64,000 nucleotides of DNA, from positions 62,001 to 126,000 of the forward strand of contig NZ_JAMOIH010000005.1 in the NCBI RefSeq assembly GCF_024448955.1. The letters run 5' to 3'. Below, one piece after another: positions 48,077-57,763 of the stretch. The stretch's first letter is position 1; every line of letters begins with the position of its first letter. Both the position numbers and the translations under genes were made by a program. The stretch comes from Stutzerimonas stutzeri (GTDB lineage Bacteria; Pseudomonadota; Gammaproteobacteria; Pseudomonadales; Pseudomonadaceae). The notes beneath the pieces were generated by a model. That model saw only the letters and a program-made list of their open reading frames with translations, had not been told where the DNA came from and did no database searches.

Positions 48077-50734
48077 ATGCGCACCGAACAACCGAAAGTC
48101 ATTCATCTCAAGGATTATCAGACCCCCGAGTACCTGATCGATGAAACACACCTGACCTTCGAACTGTACGAAGACCGCACCCTGGTGCATGCGCAACTGG
48201 TGATGCGCCGCAATCCTGAAGCGGGTGCCGGCCTGCCGCCGCTGCAGTTGCACGGCCAGGATCTTGAGCTGATGTCTCTGTCGCTGAACGACCGTCAGCT
48301 GGGCCTGGGCGATTACGAGATCGCCGGGGAAAGTCTGACCCTGCAGCCCGATAGCGCCGCGTTCACACTCGACAGTACTGTAGTAATTCATCCGGAAAGC
48401 AACACTGCGCTGGAAGGCCTCTACAAGTCCGGCAGCATGTTCTGCACCCAGTGCGAGGCCGAGGGCTTCCGCAAGATCACCTACTACCTCGACCGCCCCG
48501 ACGTGATGAGCAAGTTCACCACCACGGTTAGCGCCGAAAAGCATGCTTATCCGATCCTCCTGTCCAACGGCAACCCGATCGCCAGCGGCGAAGAGGACGA
48601 CGGCCGCCACTGGGCGACGTGGGAAGATCCGTTCAAGAAGCCGGCTTATTTGTTCGCACTGGTGGCCGGTGATCTGTGGTGTGTCGAGGACAGCTTCACC
48701 ACCATGAGCGGCCGCGATGTAGCGCTGCGTATCTACGTCGAGCCCGAGAACATCGACAAATGCCAGCACGCTATGGACAGCTTGAAGAAGTCCATGAAGT
48801 GGGACGAGGAGGCCTATGGTCGCGAGTACGACCTGGACATCTTCATGATCGTCGCAGTCAACGACTTCAATATGGGCGCGATGGAGAACAAAGGCCTCAA
48901 TATCTTCAATTCGAGCGCCGTGCTGGCGCGCGCCGAGACCGCTACCGACGCTGCTCACCAGCGTGTCGAGGCCATCGTTGCCCACGAATACTTCCATAAC
49001 TGGACCGGCAACCGCGTGACGTGCCGCGACTGGTTCCAGCTGTCGCTCAAGGAAGGTTTCACTGTCTTTCGCGATGCGCAGTTCTCCTCCGACATGAATT
49101 CGGAGACGGTCAAGCGCGTCGAGGATGTGTCCTACCTGCGTACCCATCAGTTCGCTGAAGATGCCGGGCCGATGGCCCACTCGGTTCGCCCCGAGTCATT
49201 CATCGAGATCTCCAACTTCTACACCCTGACCGTTTACGAGAAGGGTGCCGAAGTGGTGCGCATGATCCAGACGTTGCTGGGCGAAGAGGGCTTCCGCAAG
49301 GGCAGCGATCTGTACTTCGAGCGGCATGACGGCCAGGCGGTAACCGTCGATGATTTCGTCAAAGCCATGGAAGACGCCAACGGCGCCGATCTGACCCAGT
49401 TCAAGCGCTGGTACAGCCAGGCCGGCACGCCGCGCCTCGCCGTCAGCGAGCAATACGATGCTGACGCGAAGACCTATAGCCTGACCTTCCGCCAAAGCTG
49501 CCCGCCGACGCCGGGCCAGAGCGAGAAGCTGGCATTCGTGATCCCGGTTTCGCTGGGTCTGCTGGATGGCCAGGGCAACGAGATTGCACTGCGCCTGCAA
49601 GGCGAGGACGCCGCCGTCGGCACCACTCGCGTGCTGGCAGTCGATCAGGCCGAGCAGACGTTCACCTTCATCGACGTTCCCGAGCAGCCGTTGCCATCGG
49701 TGCTGCGCGGATTCTCCGCGCCGGTGAAGCTTGAATTTCCGTACAGCCGCGATCAGCTGATGTTCCTGATGCAGCACGATTCCGACGGTTTCAACCGCTG
49801 GGAGGCCGGTCAGCAACTGTCGGTTCAGGTGTTGCAGGAGATGATCGGGCAGCATCAGCGCGGCGAAACGCTGCAGCTTGATCAGCGTCTGGTCGCGGCG
49901 CTGCGCAGCCTGCTAGAGGATGAAAGCCTCGATCCGGCGATGGTCGCTGAAATGCTGTCGCTGCCGAGCGAGGCCTACCTCACCGAAATCAGCGAAGTGG
50001 CGGATGTCGACGCCATTCACGCGGCGCGTGATTTTGCCCGCGAGGGCATCGCCACAGCGCTGTTCGATCTGCTCTGGAAGCGCTACCAGGGCAATCGCGA
50101 GGTGTCGCGGCAAACGCTTTATGTCGCCGAAGCCAGTCACTTCGCCCGTCGTGCGCTGCAAAACATCGCCCTGTCGTACCTGATGCTGAGCGGTAAACCC
50201 GAAGTGGTTGCCGCCTGCGTCGAGCAATTCGAGCAGGCCGACAACATGACCGAGCGCCTGACCGCGCTGGCCGTGCTGGTCAATTCGAACTTCGAGGCCG
50301 AGCGTGACAAAGCACTCGAAGCTTTTGCCGAGCACTTCAAGGACAACCCGCTGGTGATGGATCAGTGGTTCAGCGTGCAGGCCGGCAACACGCAACCGGG
50401 CGGGTTGGAGCGGGTTCAGCACCTGATGCAACATCCGGCGTTCACGCTGAAGAACCCAAACAAGGTTCGTGCGTTGATCGGAGCCTTCGCCAATCAGAAC
50501 CTGGTCAACTTCCATCGGGCCGACGGCGCTGGCTATCGGTTCCTGGCCGATCAGATCATCGTATTGAACGGGCTCAATCCGCAGATCGCCTCGCGCCTTC
50601 TGGCGCCGCTGACCCGCTGGCGCAAATACGACGCCGGTCGGCAGGGCCTGATGAAGGGCGAGCTGGAACGGATTCTGGCCTCGGGCGAGCTATCCAGCGA
50701 TGTCTACGAGGTGGTCAGCAAGAGTCTCGCCTGA
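48077..50734 (+). CDS. pepN: Aminopeptidase N (alanyl aminopeptidase, M1) PepN
   Basis: 885 residues. Cytoplasmic broad-specificity zinc aminopeptidase. Motifs: GAMEN (substrate amino-terminus binding) in FNMGAMENKGLNIFN, the zinc site VAHEYFHNWTGNRVTCRDWFQLSLKEG with HExxH plus a downstream Glu, and the catalytic Tyr region SFIEISNFYTLTVYEKGAEV. Length matches the gammaproteobacterial enzyme (about 870-885). A strong terminator follows at 50772. Confidence 0.96.
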   Translation: MRTEQPKVIHLKDYQTPEYLIDETHLTFELYEDRTLVHAQLVMRRNPEAGAGLPPLQLHGQDLELMSLSLNDRQLGLGDYEIAGESLTLQPDSAAFTLDSTVVIHPESNTALEGLYKSGSMFCTQCEAEGFRKITYYLDRPDVMSKFTTTVSAEKHAYPILLSNGNPIASGEEDDGRHWATWEDPFKKPAYLFALVAGDLWCVEDSFTTMSGRDVALRIYVEPENIDKCQHAMDSLKKSMKWDEEAYGREYDLDIFMIVAVNDFNMGAMENKGLNIFNSSAVLARAETATDAAHQRVEAIVAHEYFHNWTGNRVTCRDWFQLSLKEGFTVFRDAQFSSDMNSETVKRVEDVSYLRTHQFAEDAGPMAHSVRPESFIEISNFYTLTVYEKGAEVVRMIQTLLGEEGFRKGSDLYFERHDGQAVTVDDFVKAMEDANGADLTQFKRWYSQAGTPRLAVSEQYDADAKTYSLTFRQSCPPTPGQSEKLAFVIPVSLGLLDGQGNEIALRLQGEDAAVGTTRVLAVDQAEQTFTFIDVPEQPLPSVLRGFSAPVKLEFPYSRDQLMFLMQHDSDGFNRWEAGQQLSVQVLQEMIGQHQRGETLQLDQRLVAALRSLLEDESLDPAMVAEMLSLPSEAYLTEISEVADVDAIHAARDFAREGIATALFDLLWKRYQGNREVSRQTLYVAEASHFARRALQNIALSYLMLSGKPEVVAACVEQFEQADNMTERLTALAVLVNSNFEAERDKALEAFAEHFKDNPLVMDQWFSVQAGNTQPGGLERVQHLMQHPAFTLKNPNKVRALIGAFANQNLVNFHRADGAGYRFLADQIIVLNGLNPQIASRLLAPLTRWRKYDAGRQGLMKGELERILASGELSSDVYEVVSKSLA

Positions 50735-50771
50735 CTCGGTGTAGCCGTCTGCAAGGCGATATGAACCACCC

Positions 50772-50805
50772 CGAATCCCGTGCAATGTCACGGGATTCGT
50801 TTTTT
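50772..50805 (+). terminator. Terminator after pepN
   Basis: 11-bp perfect stem CGAATCCCGTG/CACGGGATTCG (50772-50782/50789-50799), loop CAATGT, followed by six T. Confidence 0.92.
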
Positions 50806-51024
50806 CGGGGGTACTCATCGAAGATCGGATCGTTTCCGTGAAACGGAATGCGAGGCGGCAGCGAGATGCTTTGCCATAAAGCCTACTAATCAAGCAACAT
50901 CAATCAGCCTGGCTTAACAAAACATAACGTCCAGACAATTGCCGCCGCTTTCGAAAGCCCTATAGCATGGCTCCGCCTGGTACTTAACGCAGGTCTTACC
51001 TTAATAAGAATAAAGGGGGTATGT

Positions 51025-52113
51025 ATGAGTGAGCCCGTCATGTGGCGCACCCGGTTCGGCCGTGCGGAAAAAACACCCCGCAAGTCGAATTTCAATTATT
51101 CGCCGCTTGCAAGAACGCTCTCGCTCTGCAGTGTTCTATCCATCCTGTTTCTCGCCACTGCTACCGCTCATGCGCAAAGCGCTGAGCCAGCGACCCGCTA
51201 TGCGATCGAATCGGAGAAGGCCGCATCGGCTCTTCTGCTCGATATCACTTATGCGGGTAAGCGCTTGGTCGCAGCTGGTGATCGCGGGCATATCCTCTTT
51301 TCCGATGACGCCGGCGCTACGTGGTCCCAGGCCAAGGTTCCGACCCGTCAGATGCTCACGGCTGTTTATTTCGTCGATGACAAACATGGCTGGGCGGTCG
51401 GCCACGACGCGCTGATCCTGGCGACCAGCGATGGCGGTGAAACCTGGACACAGCAATACGAAAATCGCGAAGGCGAAGTGCCTTTACTTGACGTCTGGTT
51501 CGAGAATTCGGAGCACGGCTTCGCCACGGGTGCTTATGGCGTGCTGCTGGAAACCACTGACGGCGGCCAGAATTGGGAAGATATCGCTGATCGCCTCGAC
51601 AACGAGGACGGCGCTCACCTGAACGCCATCACCCATATTCAGGGCTCGGGTCTGTTCGTCGTTGGCGAAATGGGCGGAATGTTCCGTTCCAGCGACATGG
51701 GTGAGACCTGGGAGCGCGTCGAGTCGCCCTATCAGGGATCCTTGTTCGGCGTCGTGAGTGGCGGCGAACCCGGAGTGGTTGTGGCGTTCGGCCTGCGTGG
51801 TCATCTGTTCCGTTCCGCCGACTTCGGCGATAGCTGGCAAGCAATCGATCTGCTCGACGGAAGCGATGCCCTCGAGTCGGGGCTGGCGGACGGCAATCTG
51901 CTGCCGGATGGTCGTATCGTCGTGGTCGGCCACGGCGGCACCGTGCTTAGTAGCGAGGACCAAGGACAGAGCTTCAAGCTGTTCAGTCGCCCGGATCGAC
52001 GCTCGCTGTCAGGCGTCGTCTCCAACCCGGACGGCAATCTGGTCCTCGTCGGGCAGAGCGGCGTCAGGGTCGTTTCCCCGACCGGCGCCAACTTGCCCGC
52101 ACAACAACAATAA
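51025..52113 (+). CDS. YCF48-like beta-propeller periplasmic protein
   Basis: 362 residues from ATG 51025, with AGGGGG upstream. A long positively charged start precedes a signal sequence (about residues 35-50, ending ATATAHAQS). The mature part is built of repeats of the form GDRGHILFSDDAGATWSQ, GHDALILATSDGGETWTQ, GAYGVLLETTDGGQNWED and GHGGTVLSSEDQGQSFK, the BNR/YCF48 propeller of photosystem-assembly-like proteins. In pseudomonads such proteins travel with RND/MMPL transporters, as here (12 bases to the next gene); a partner role is inferred. Confidence 0.85.
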   Translation: MSEPVMWRTRFGRAEKTPRKSNFNYSPLARTLSLCSVLSILFLATATAHAQSAEPATRYAIESEKAASALLLDITYAGKRLVAAGDRGHILFSDDAGATWSQAKVPTRQMLTAVYFVDDKHGWAVGHDALILATSDGGETWTQQYENREGEVPLLDVWFENSEHGFATGAYGVLLETTDGGQNWEDIADRLDNEDGAHLNAITHIQGSGLFVVGEMGGMFRSSDMGETWERVESPYQGSLFGVVSGGEPGVVVAFGLRGHLFRSADFGDSWQAIDLLDGSDALESGLADGNLLPDGRIVVVGHGGTVLSSEDQGQSFKLFSRPDRRSLSGVVSNPDGNLVLVGQSGVRVVSPTGANLPAQQQ

Positions 52114-52125
52114 GCCGGAGCCAAC

Positions 52126-54480
52126 ATGACCAAGCATCAGCAGAAGCCGGCGTCCTTTCTAGAACGCCTGATTTTCAACAATCGACCGGCAGTGATCCTT
52201 GTCTGCCTGTTGATCAGCGTATTCCTGTTCTACCAGGCTGCTCAGGTCCGTCCTTCGACCAGCTTCGAAAAGATGATCCCGCTGGGGCACCCTTACATTC
52301 AGAACATGCTCCAGCATCGTGATGATCTGGCCAACCTGGGCAACACGGTGCGGATATCCGTCGCGGCCAAGGATGGTGACATCTTCTCCAAGGAGTACAT
52401 GGAAACGCTGCGTCAGATCCATGACGAAGTGTTCTACATCCAGGGTGTCGACCGCTCGAACATGAAGTCGCTGTGGAGCCCCAGTGTTCGCTGGACCGAG
52501 GTGACAGAGCAGGGCTTCGCCGGTGGCGAGGTCATCCCGCAGACCTATGACGGCTCGCCTGAAAGCCTCGACGATTTGCGTAACAACATTCTCAAGTCCG
52601 GTCAGATCGGCCGCCTGGTGGCCAACGACTTCAAGTCCAGCATCATCGACGTGCCGCTGATGGAGTCCTATTCGGACCCGGACGACCGTAGCAAGCAGAT
52701 CACTCTCGACTACCAGACGTTTTCCCACGAGCTCGAAGAGAAGATTCGTGACAAGTACGAGGCGCAGAATCCGAACGTGGAGATCCACATCATCGGTTTC
52801 GCCAAGAAGGTAGGCGATCTGATCGACGGGCTGGTCGGTGTCGCGTTGTTCTTCTTCGTTGCTATCGGCATCACCCTAGCGCTGCTGCTGTGGTTCACCC
52901 GCTGCTTCAAGAGCACCATCGCGGTGGTGGTGACTACGCTGATCGCCGTGGCCTGGCAGCTCGGCTTGCTGCACACGCTGGGCTTCGGGCTGGATCCCTA
53001 TTCGATGCTGGTGCCGTTCCTGGTGTTTGCCATCGGTATTTCCCACGGCGTTCAGAAGATCAATGGCATCGCCATGGCGTCGGGCGAAACCGATGATCCG
53101 CTGGCGGCTGCACGCATGGCGTTCCGTCAGTTGTTCATCCCCGGCATGGTGGCGCTGGCGTCTGATGCCGTTGGTTTCGTGACGCTGCTGCTGATCGATA
53201 TCGGTGTGATTCGCGAGTTGGCGATTGGCGCTTCGCTGGGCGTGGCGGTGATCATCCTGACCAACCTGATTCTGCTGCCGGTGGCGATTTCCTACATGGG
53301 TATCAGCCAGCGCGCGGTCAAACAGGCTCGCGAGGAAGCGGCGCGCAACCACCCGTTCTGGCGGTTGCTGTCGAATTTCGCCAACCCGGTGGTCGCGCCG
53401 ATCTCCATCGTCATTGCCTTGCTCGCCGTGGGCGGCGGGCTTTGGTACGGGCAGAACCTGAAGATTGGCGATCTCGACCAGGGCGCACCGGAACTGCACC
53501 CGGATTCGCGCTACAACCTGGACAATGATTTCGTCATCCGCAACTACTCGACCAGCTCCGACGTGCTGGTGGTAATGGTCAAGACGGCGCCTGAAGGCTG
53601 CGCCCATTACGACACGCTCGCCGCCATGGACGAGCTGATGTGGAAGATGGAGAACACAGAGGGCGTGCAGTCGGCGGTGTCGATGGTCACCGTCGCGCGG
53701 CAGAGCATCAAGGGTATGAACGAGGGCAGCCTGAAATGGGAAACCCTGTCGCGTAACCAGTTCGTCCTGAACAGCTCCATCGCTCGTGCTGAGGGCATGT
53801 ACAACGGCGATTGCTCGTTGGCGCCGGTGCTGGTGTTCCTCAACGATCACAAGGCTGAAACGCTGGAGCACGTCGTAGCCGCGGCGCGTGAGTTCGCCGA
53901 GGAGAACAACCGTGAAGGGTTGGAGTTTGTCCTTGCTGCCGGTAACGCCGGTATCGAAGCGGCTACCAACGAAGTCATCGCAGCCTCCGAAACCACGATG
54001 CTGATTGCGGTTTATGCGGCGGTGAGCTTTATGTGCCTGCTGACTTTCCGCTCCGTTGCCGCGACGCTCTGCGTGATTCTGCCGCTGGTGCTGACCTCGA
54101 TCCTCGGCAATGCGCTGATGGCTTTCATGGGCATTGGTGTAAAGGTGGCGACATTGCCAGTAATCGCCTTGGGCGTGGGTATCGGTGTGGATTACGGCAT
54201 CTACATCTATAGCCGGCTGGAGACGTATCTGCGCCAAGGTATGACGTTGCAGGAAGCCTACTATCAGACCTTGAAATCCACTGGCAAGGCGGTGATCTTC
54301 ACCGGCGTCTGCCTGGCCATCGGCGTATTCACCTGGGTGTTCTCAGCGATCAAGTTCCAGGCGGACATGGGCCTGATGCTGACCTTCATGTTCCTCTGGA
54401 ACATGGTCGGCGCGATCTGGCTGCTGCCAGCCCTGGCACGCTTCCTTATCAAGCCGGAGAAGCTGCAGCAGAAGGTGTGA
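52126..54480 (+). CDS. RND/MMPL-family transporter
   Basis: 784 residues. One membrane segment near 22-38, a periplasmic loop, five segments (about 225-395), a second segment-loop repeat, and five more at the C terminus (about 630-770), the duplicated RND layout at the shorter MMPL/HpnN-like size. The motif ALGVGIGVDYGIYIYSRL is the usual MMPL transmembrane-4-equivalent. Substrates are probably lipids or hydrophobic molecules by family; not determined. It forms a two-gene unit with the YCF48-like gene and ends at a terminator at 54497. Confidence 0.9.
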   Translation: MTKHQQKPASFLERLIFNNRPAVILVCLLISVFLFYQAAQVRPSTSFEKMIPLGHPYIQNMLQHRDDLANLGNTVRISVAAKDGDIFSKEYMETLRQIHDEVFYIQGVDRSNMKSLWSPSVRWTEVTEQGFAGGEVIPQTYDGSPESLDDLRNNILKSGQIGRLVANDFKSSIIDVPLMESYSDPDDRSKQITLDYQTFSHELEEKIRDKYEAQNPNVEIHIIGFAKKVGDLIDGLVGVALFFFVAIGITLALLLWFTRCFKSTIAVVVTTLIAVAWQLGLLHTLGFGLDPYSMLVPFLVFAIGISHGVQKINGIAMASGETDDPLAAARMAFRQLFIPGMVALASDAVGFVTLLLIDIGVIRELAIGASLGVAVIILTNLILLPVAISYMGISQRAVKQAREEAARNHPFWRLLSNFANPVVAPISIVIALLAVGGGLWYGQNLKIGDLDQGAPELHPDSRYNLDNDFVIRNYSTSSDVLVVMVKTAPEGCAHYDTLAAMDELMWKMENTEGVQSAVSMVTVARQSIKGMNEGSLKWETLSRNQFVLNSSIARAEGMYNGDCSLAPVLVFLNDHKAETLEHVVAAAREFAEENNREGLEFVLAAGNAGIEAATNEVIAASETTMLIAVYAAVSFMCLLTFRSVAATLCVILPLVLTSILGNALMAFMGIGVKVATLPVIALGVGIGVDYGIYIYSRLETYLRQGMTLQEAYYQTLKSTGKAVIFTGVCLAIGVFTWVFSAIKFQADMGLMLTFMFLWNMVGAIWLLPALARFLIKPEKLQQKV

Positions 54481-54496
54481 TGCTTCGGCAATAAGC

Positions 54497-54528
54497 AAAA
54501 CCGCGGCCCATGGGTCGCGGTTTTTTTT
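54497..54528 (+). terminator. Terminator after RND transporter gene
   Basis: Stem AAAACCGCG (54497-54505) pairs with CGCGGTTTT (54516-54524), continued inward by a G-T pair and CCCA/TGGG, followed by T to 54528. Confidence 0.88.
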
Positions 54529-54687
54529 GGGGGCGGAAGTGTTCGGTTCCGTGATGCGAAGCGTCTGGGTGCGCCCACTAGAAGCGTAGAAACGGTCACG
54601 AAAAACCAGCGCTGTACGCAACGCGAGCGTCTGTCGGACTGATCGACATCGCAAAGGAGTTGAAAGAGATAGCTTACGATCGGCAGA

Positions 54688-54720
54688 AAGCAGAACGCCC
54701 CGAGCCGGGGCGTTCTGCTT
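54688..54720 (-). terminator. Terminator-like hairpin at the end of the nuo operon
   Basis: 14-bp perfect stem AAGCAGAACGCCCC/GGGGCGTTCTGCTT (54688-54701/54707-54720), 5-base loop. It lies 14 bases past the nuoN stop. The T-run on the minus strand is short (CTTTCTG), so strength is uncertain; the position supports it as the operon end. Confidence 0.7.
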
Positions 54721-54734
54721 CTAGATCGAGCGTG

Positions 54735-56204
54735 TCAGAGCGCGGCAAACCCCGCCTGCTGTACCAGCTCCAGCAACGGCTGCGGATAAACCCCGAAGAA
54801 GAACGCAAGCAGGGCAATCGCCAGCAACATGATGCCGCCCGCGCGCTGTCCCCAATTGATCGGGGCGTCGTGGCGGCGAATGCCTGGTTCGACCAGGTAC
54901 AGCGTCACCATGACCCGCAGGTAGTAGAACAGGCCCACCGCACTGCCGATGATCAGCGCGCCCAGCAACCACCACAGTTGGGATTCGACACCGGAGGCGA
55001 TCACGTAGAACTTGCCGATGAAGCCTGCCGTCAGCGGAATGCCGGCCAGCGACAGCATCATCACGGTGAGCACGGCGGTGAGGTAGGGGCGGCGCCAGAA
55101 CAGCCCGCGGTACTCATAGAGCGCATCGGCGTCGCGCCCGTTGAAGGGGCTCGACATCAAGGTGATCACCCCGAATGCACCCAGGGTGGTCAGCACGTAG
55201 GTCACCAGATACACGCCGATGGCTTCTACCGCCAGGCCCTTGCTGGCGATCAGCGCCACCAGCAGGTAGCCGAAGTGGGCGATGGAGGAGTAGCCGAGCA
55301 GGCGCTTGAGATTGCTCTGGTTCAACGCCAGCAGATTGCCGATCAGGATCGAGGCAATGGCGATCAGGCTCAGCGCATCGTTCAGCCAGCCGCCGCTGGT
55401 GGCCGGTGACAGCTGATACAGGCGCAGCAGCACGGCAAACACCGCGACCTTGCTGACGGTAGCCAGGAAGGTCGCCACCGGAGCCGGCGCGCCTTCGTAG
55501 ACGTCTGGCGTCCACAGGTGGAAGGGGGCTAGTGAGAGCTTGAAACCTAGGCCGATCAGCATCATTCCGATACCGGCTTGCACCAGTACAGACGAGCCTT
55601 GCGCGGCCAGGCTGGCGCCGATGCCGGCGAAGCTGAGGCTGCCCGATTCGGCGTAGAGCAGCGCCATGCCGAACAGCAGGAACGCGCTGGCAGCGGCGGA
55701 AAGCACCATGTACTTGATCCCGGCTTCCAGCGAGCGCTTGTTGAAGAAGGCGTAGGCGACCAGCCCGTAAACCGGTACCGAGAGCAGTTCCAAGCCAATA
55801 AAGAACCCGGCCAGGTGCTGCGCGCTGACCAGCACCAGCCCGCCTGCTGCCGACAGTGCCATCAGCAAGTAGAGCTCCTCACGATTGCCGGGGAAGCCTT
55901 CGGAGCCGGCTTTCTCGCCCAGGTAGGCGTGCGCCAGGGTCACGCAGGCCAGGGTCGCGACCAGCACCACGGCGCTGTAGAAATAGGCGAAAGCGTCCAG
56001 CCGCAGAAGCGGCGTCACATCCAGCGGGCCAACCTGCAGCGCGGGCGCTATCGACAGCAGCGCGAGCGTCAGGCCAGCCGAAGTGACGATGAAACTGAGC
56101 CCGTGATGGCGCCGCCAGGCGATGGCCAGCATCACTGCGATAGCGGTGGTACCGGTGATCAGCAGGGGCAGCAGGGCGATGAAGTGTTGCTGTGTGAATT
56201 CCAT
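54735..56204 (-). CDS. nuoN: NADH-quinone oxidoreductase subunit N
   Basis: 489 residues, about 14 membrane segments, homologous to Mrp antiporters. It is one of three proton-pumping membrane subunits of complex I. Motifs include YFYSAVVLVATLACVTLAHAYL, GLELLSVPVYGLVAYA and KYMVLSAAASAFLLFG, with a membrane-helix Lys/Glu pattern as in NuoN. It is the last gene of the operon and follows nuoM by 7 bases. Confidence 0.96.
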   Translation of the reverse strand: MEFTQQHFIALLPLLITGTTAIAVMLAIAWRRHHGLSFIVTSAGLTLALLSIAPALQVGPLDVTPLLRLDAFAYFYSAVVLVATLACVTLAHAYLGEKAGSEGFPGNREELYLLMALSAAGGLVLVSAQHLAGFFIGLELLSVPVYGLVAYAFFNKRSLEAGIKYMVLSAAASAFLLFGMALLYAESGSLSFAGIGASLAAQGSSVLVQAGIGMMLIGLGFKLSLAPFHLWTPDVYEGAPAPVATFLATVSKVAVFAVLLRLYQLSPATSGGWLNDALSLIAIASILIGNLLALNQSNLKRLLGYSSIAHFGYLLVALIASKGLAVEAIGVYLVTYVLTTLGAFGVITLMSSPFNGRDADALYEYRGLFWRRPYLTAVLTVMMLSLAGIPLTAGFIGKFYVIASGVESQLWWLLGALIIGSAVGLFYYLRVMVTLYLVEPGIRRHDAPINWGQRAGGIMLLAIALLAFFFGVYPQPLLELVQQAGFAAL

Positions 56205-56211
56205 GGCGAGC

Positions 56212-57741
56212 CTACCGAGCCGAAACTGTTGGGGATAAAGCGGTATCGATCCATTGCTGCACGCCGCTCATGGTGGCGAGCGAGGTGTCGAACACCGGCT
56301 GCGGATAGACGCCGAGCAGCACCAGCAGCACCGCCAGCAACAGCACCATGCCGATCTCGCGTGCGTCCAGGCCCTGCAACAGCCCTTCGGCCTTGGTCGG
56401 GCCAAAATAGGCGCGGTGGATCATCGCCAGCGAATAAATGGACGAGAGCACCAGACCGAAGGTGGCGATCACCACGACCCACGGCGAATTAGCGAAGGCG
56501 CCGAACAACACCACGAACTCGCCGATGAAGTTGCCGGTGCCGGGCAGGCCCAGCGAGGCGGCGGCGAAGAACAGGCTCAGCGGGGGCAACCAGGGCAGGC
56601 GCGACCACAGGCCGCCCATTTCGCGCATGTCCCGCGTGTGCAGGCGCTCATAGAGCTGGCCGCTGAGGATGAACAGTGCCGCGGCCGAGAGGCCGTGAGC
56701 GATCATCAGCACCACCGCGCCCTGCAGGGCGAGCTCGCTGCCCGAATAGATGCCGATCAGCACGAAGCCCATGTGCGAGACGCTGGAATAGGCGATCAGG
56801 CGCTTGATGTCGGTCTGCGCGAACGACAGCACTGCACCGTAGAAAATGCCGAGCAGACCCAGGCCCATGGCGATAGGCGCGAAGTCCATCGAGGCGTCGG
56901 GAAACAGCGGCAGGGCGAAGCGGATCATGCCGTAGGCGGCGGTTTTCAGCAGGATGCCGGCCAGGTCGACGGAGCCGGCGGTAGGCGCCTGGGCGTGGGC
57001 ATCGGGCAGCCAGGAATGCAGTGGCACGATGGGGAACTTCACCGCGAAGGCGATGAAGAAGCCCAGCATCAGCAGATACTCGGTACCCGGCGCCAGATCG
57101 GCCTGGAGCAGCAGCTCGTAGTCGAAGGTCAGTACCCCGGTGGCGTGGTAGTTGGCCAGCACCAGGCCGAGAATGGCCACCAGCATGATCAGGCCGCTGG
57201 CCTGGGTGTAGATGAAGAACTTGGTCGCCGCGTTGATCCGCGAACGCTTGCCTTCCGAGCTGTGACCCCAGAGCGCGATAAGGAAGTACATCGGCACCAG
57301 CATCATTTCCCAGAAGAAGAAGAACAGGAACAGGTCCAGGGCGAGGAACACCCCGACCACGCCGCCGAGAATCCACATCAGGTTGAGGTGGAAGAAGCCG
57401 ACGTGGCGCTGGATTTCCTTCCAGGAGCAGAGTACCGAGAGCACGCCGAGCAGGCCGGTGAGCATGATCATCAGCAGCGACAGGCCATCGAGCGCCAGGT
57501 GCAGGTTGATGCCGAAGCGCTCGATCCAGACGTGCTTGAATTCCACAGCCCAGTTGGCCTCGGCGCCGGGCGCGGGGGCGAGCTGGTAATTGCCGCCCGC
57601 CCACAGCCAGAGGCCGAGCACCAGCAGCAGCGACATGGTGAGCAGGGCGATCCAGCGCGGCATGCTTTTGTCGAAACGTTCGACGAACCAGCAGAGCAGG
57701 CCGCCGATGAAGGGAATCAGGATTAGCCAGGGCAGAATCAC
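56212..57741 (-). CDS. nuoM: NADH-quinone oxidoreductase subunit M (GTG start)
   Basis: 509 residues from GTG 57741 (V/MILPWLILIPFIGGLLCW); AAGGACTCGAAATC provides the ribosome site. An in-frame extension to 57804 would overlap the nuoL end and lacks family similarity. About 14 membrane segments. Motifs FFFWEMMLVPMYFLIALWG, KFPIVPLHSWLPDAHAQAPTAGSV and RLIAYSSVSHMGFVLIG are typical of this antiporter-like subunit. Confidence 0.96.
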   Translation of the reverse strand: MILPWLILIPFIGGLLCWFVERFDKSMPRWIALLTMSLLLVLGLWLWAGGNYQLAPAPGAEANWAVEFKHVWIERFGINLHLALDGLSLLMIMLTGLLGVLSVLCSWKEIQRHVGFFHLNLMWILGGVVGVFLALDLFLFFFFWEMMLVPMYFLIALWGHSSEGKRSRINAATKFFIYTQASGLIMLVAILGLVLANYHATGVLTFDYELLLQADLAPGTEYLLMLGFFIAFAVKFPIVPLHSWLPDAHAQAPTAGSVDLAGILLKTAAYGMIRFALPLFPDASMDFAPIAMGLGLLGIFYGAVLSFAQTDIKRLIAYSSVSHMGFVLIGIYSGSELALQGAVVLMIAHGLSAAALFILSGQLYERLHTRDMREMGGLWSRLPWLPPLSLFFAAASLGLPGTGNFIGEFVVLFGAFANSPWVVVIATFGLVLSSIYSLAMIHRAYFGPTKAEGLLQGLDAREIGMVLLLAVLLVLLGVYPQPVFDTSLATMSGVQQWIDTALSPTVSAR

Positions 57742-57763
57742 GATTTCGAGTCCTTGCGCAAAT

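Noticed and set aside
52876..54237. 453-codon open frame antisense to the RND gene
   Set aside because: Shadow frame rich in His/Gln/Arg, overlapping a well-supported transporter.
56254..57726. 490-codon plus-strand frame over nuoM
   Set aside because: Shadow frame of a membrane-protein gene (Gln/His/Glu-rich), antisense to the whole of nuoM.
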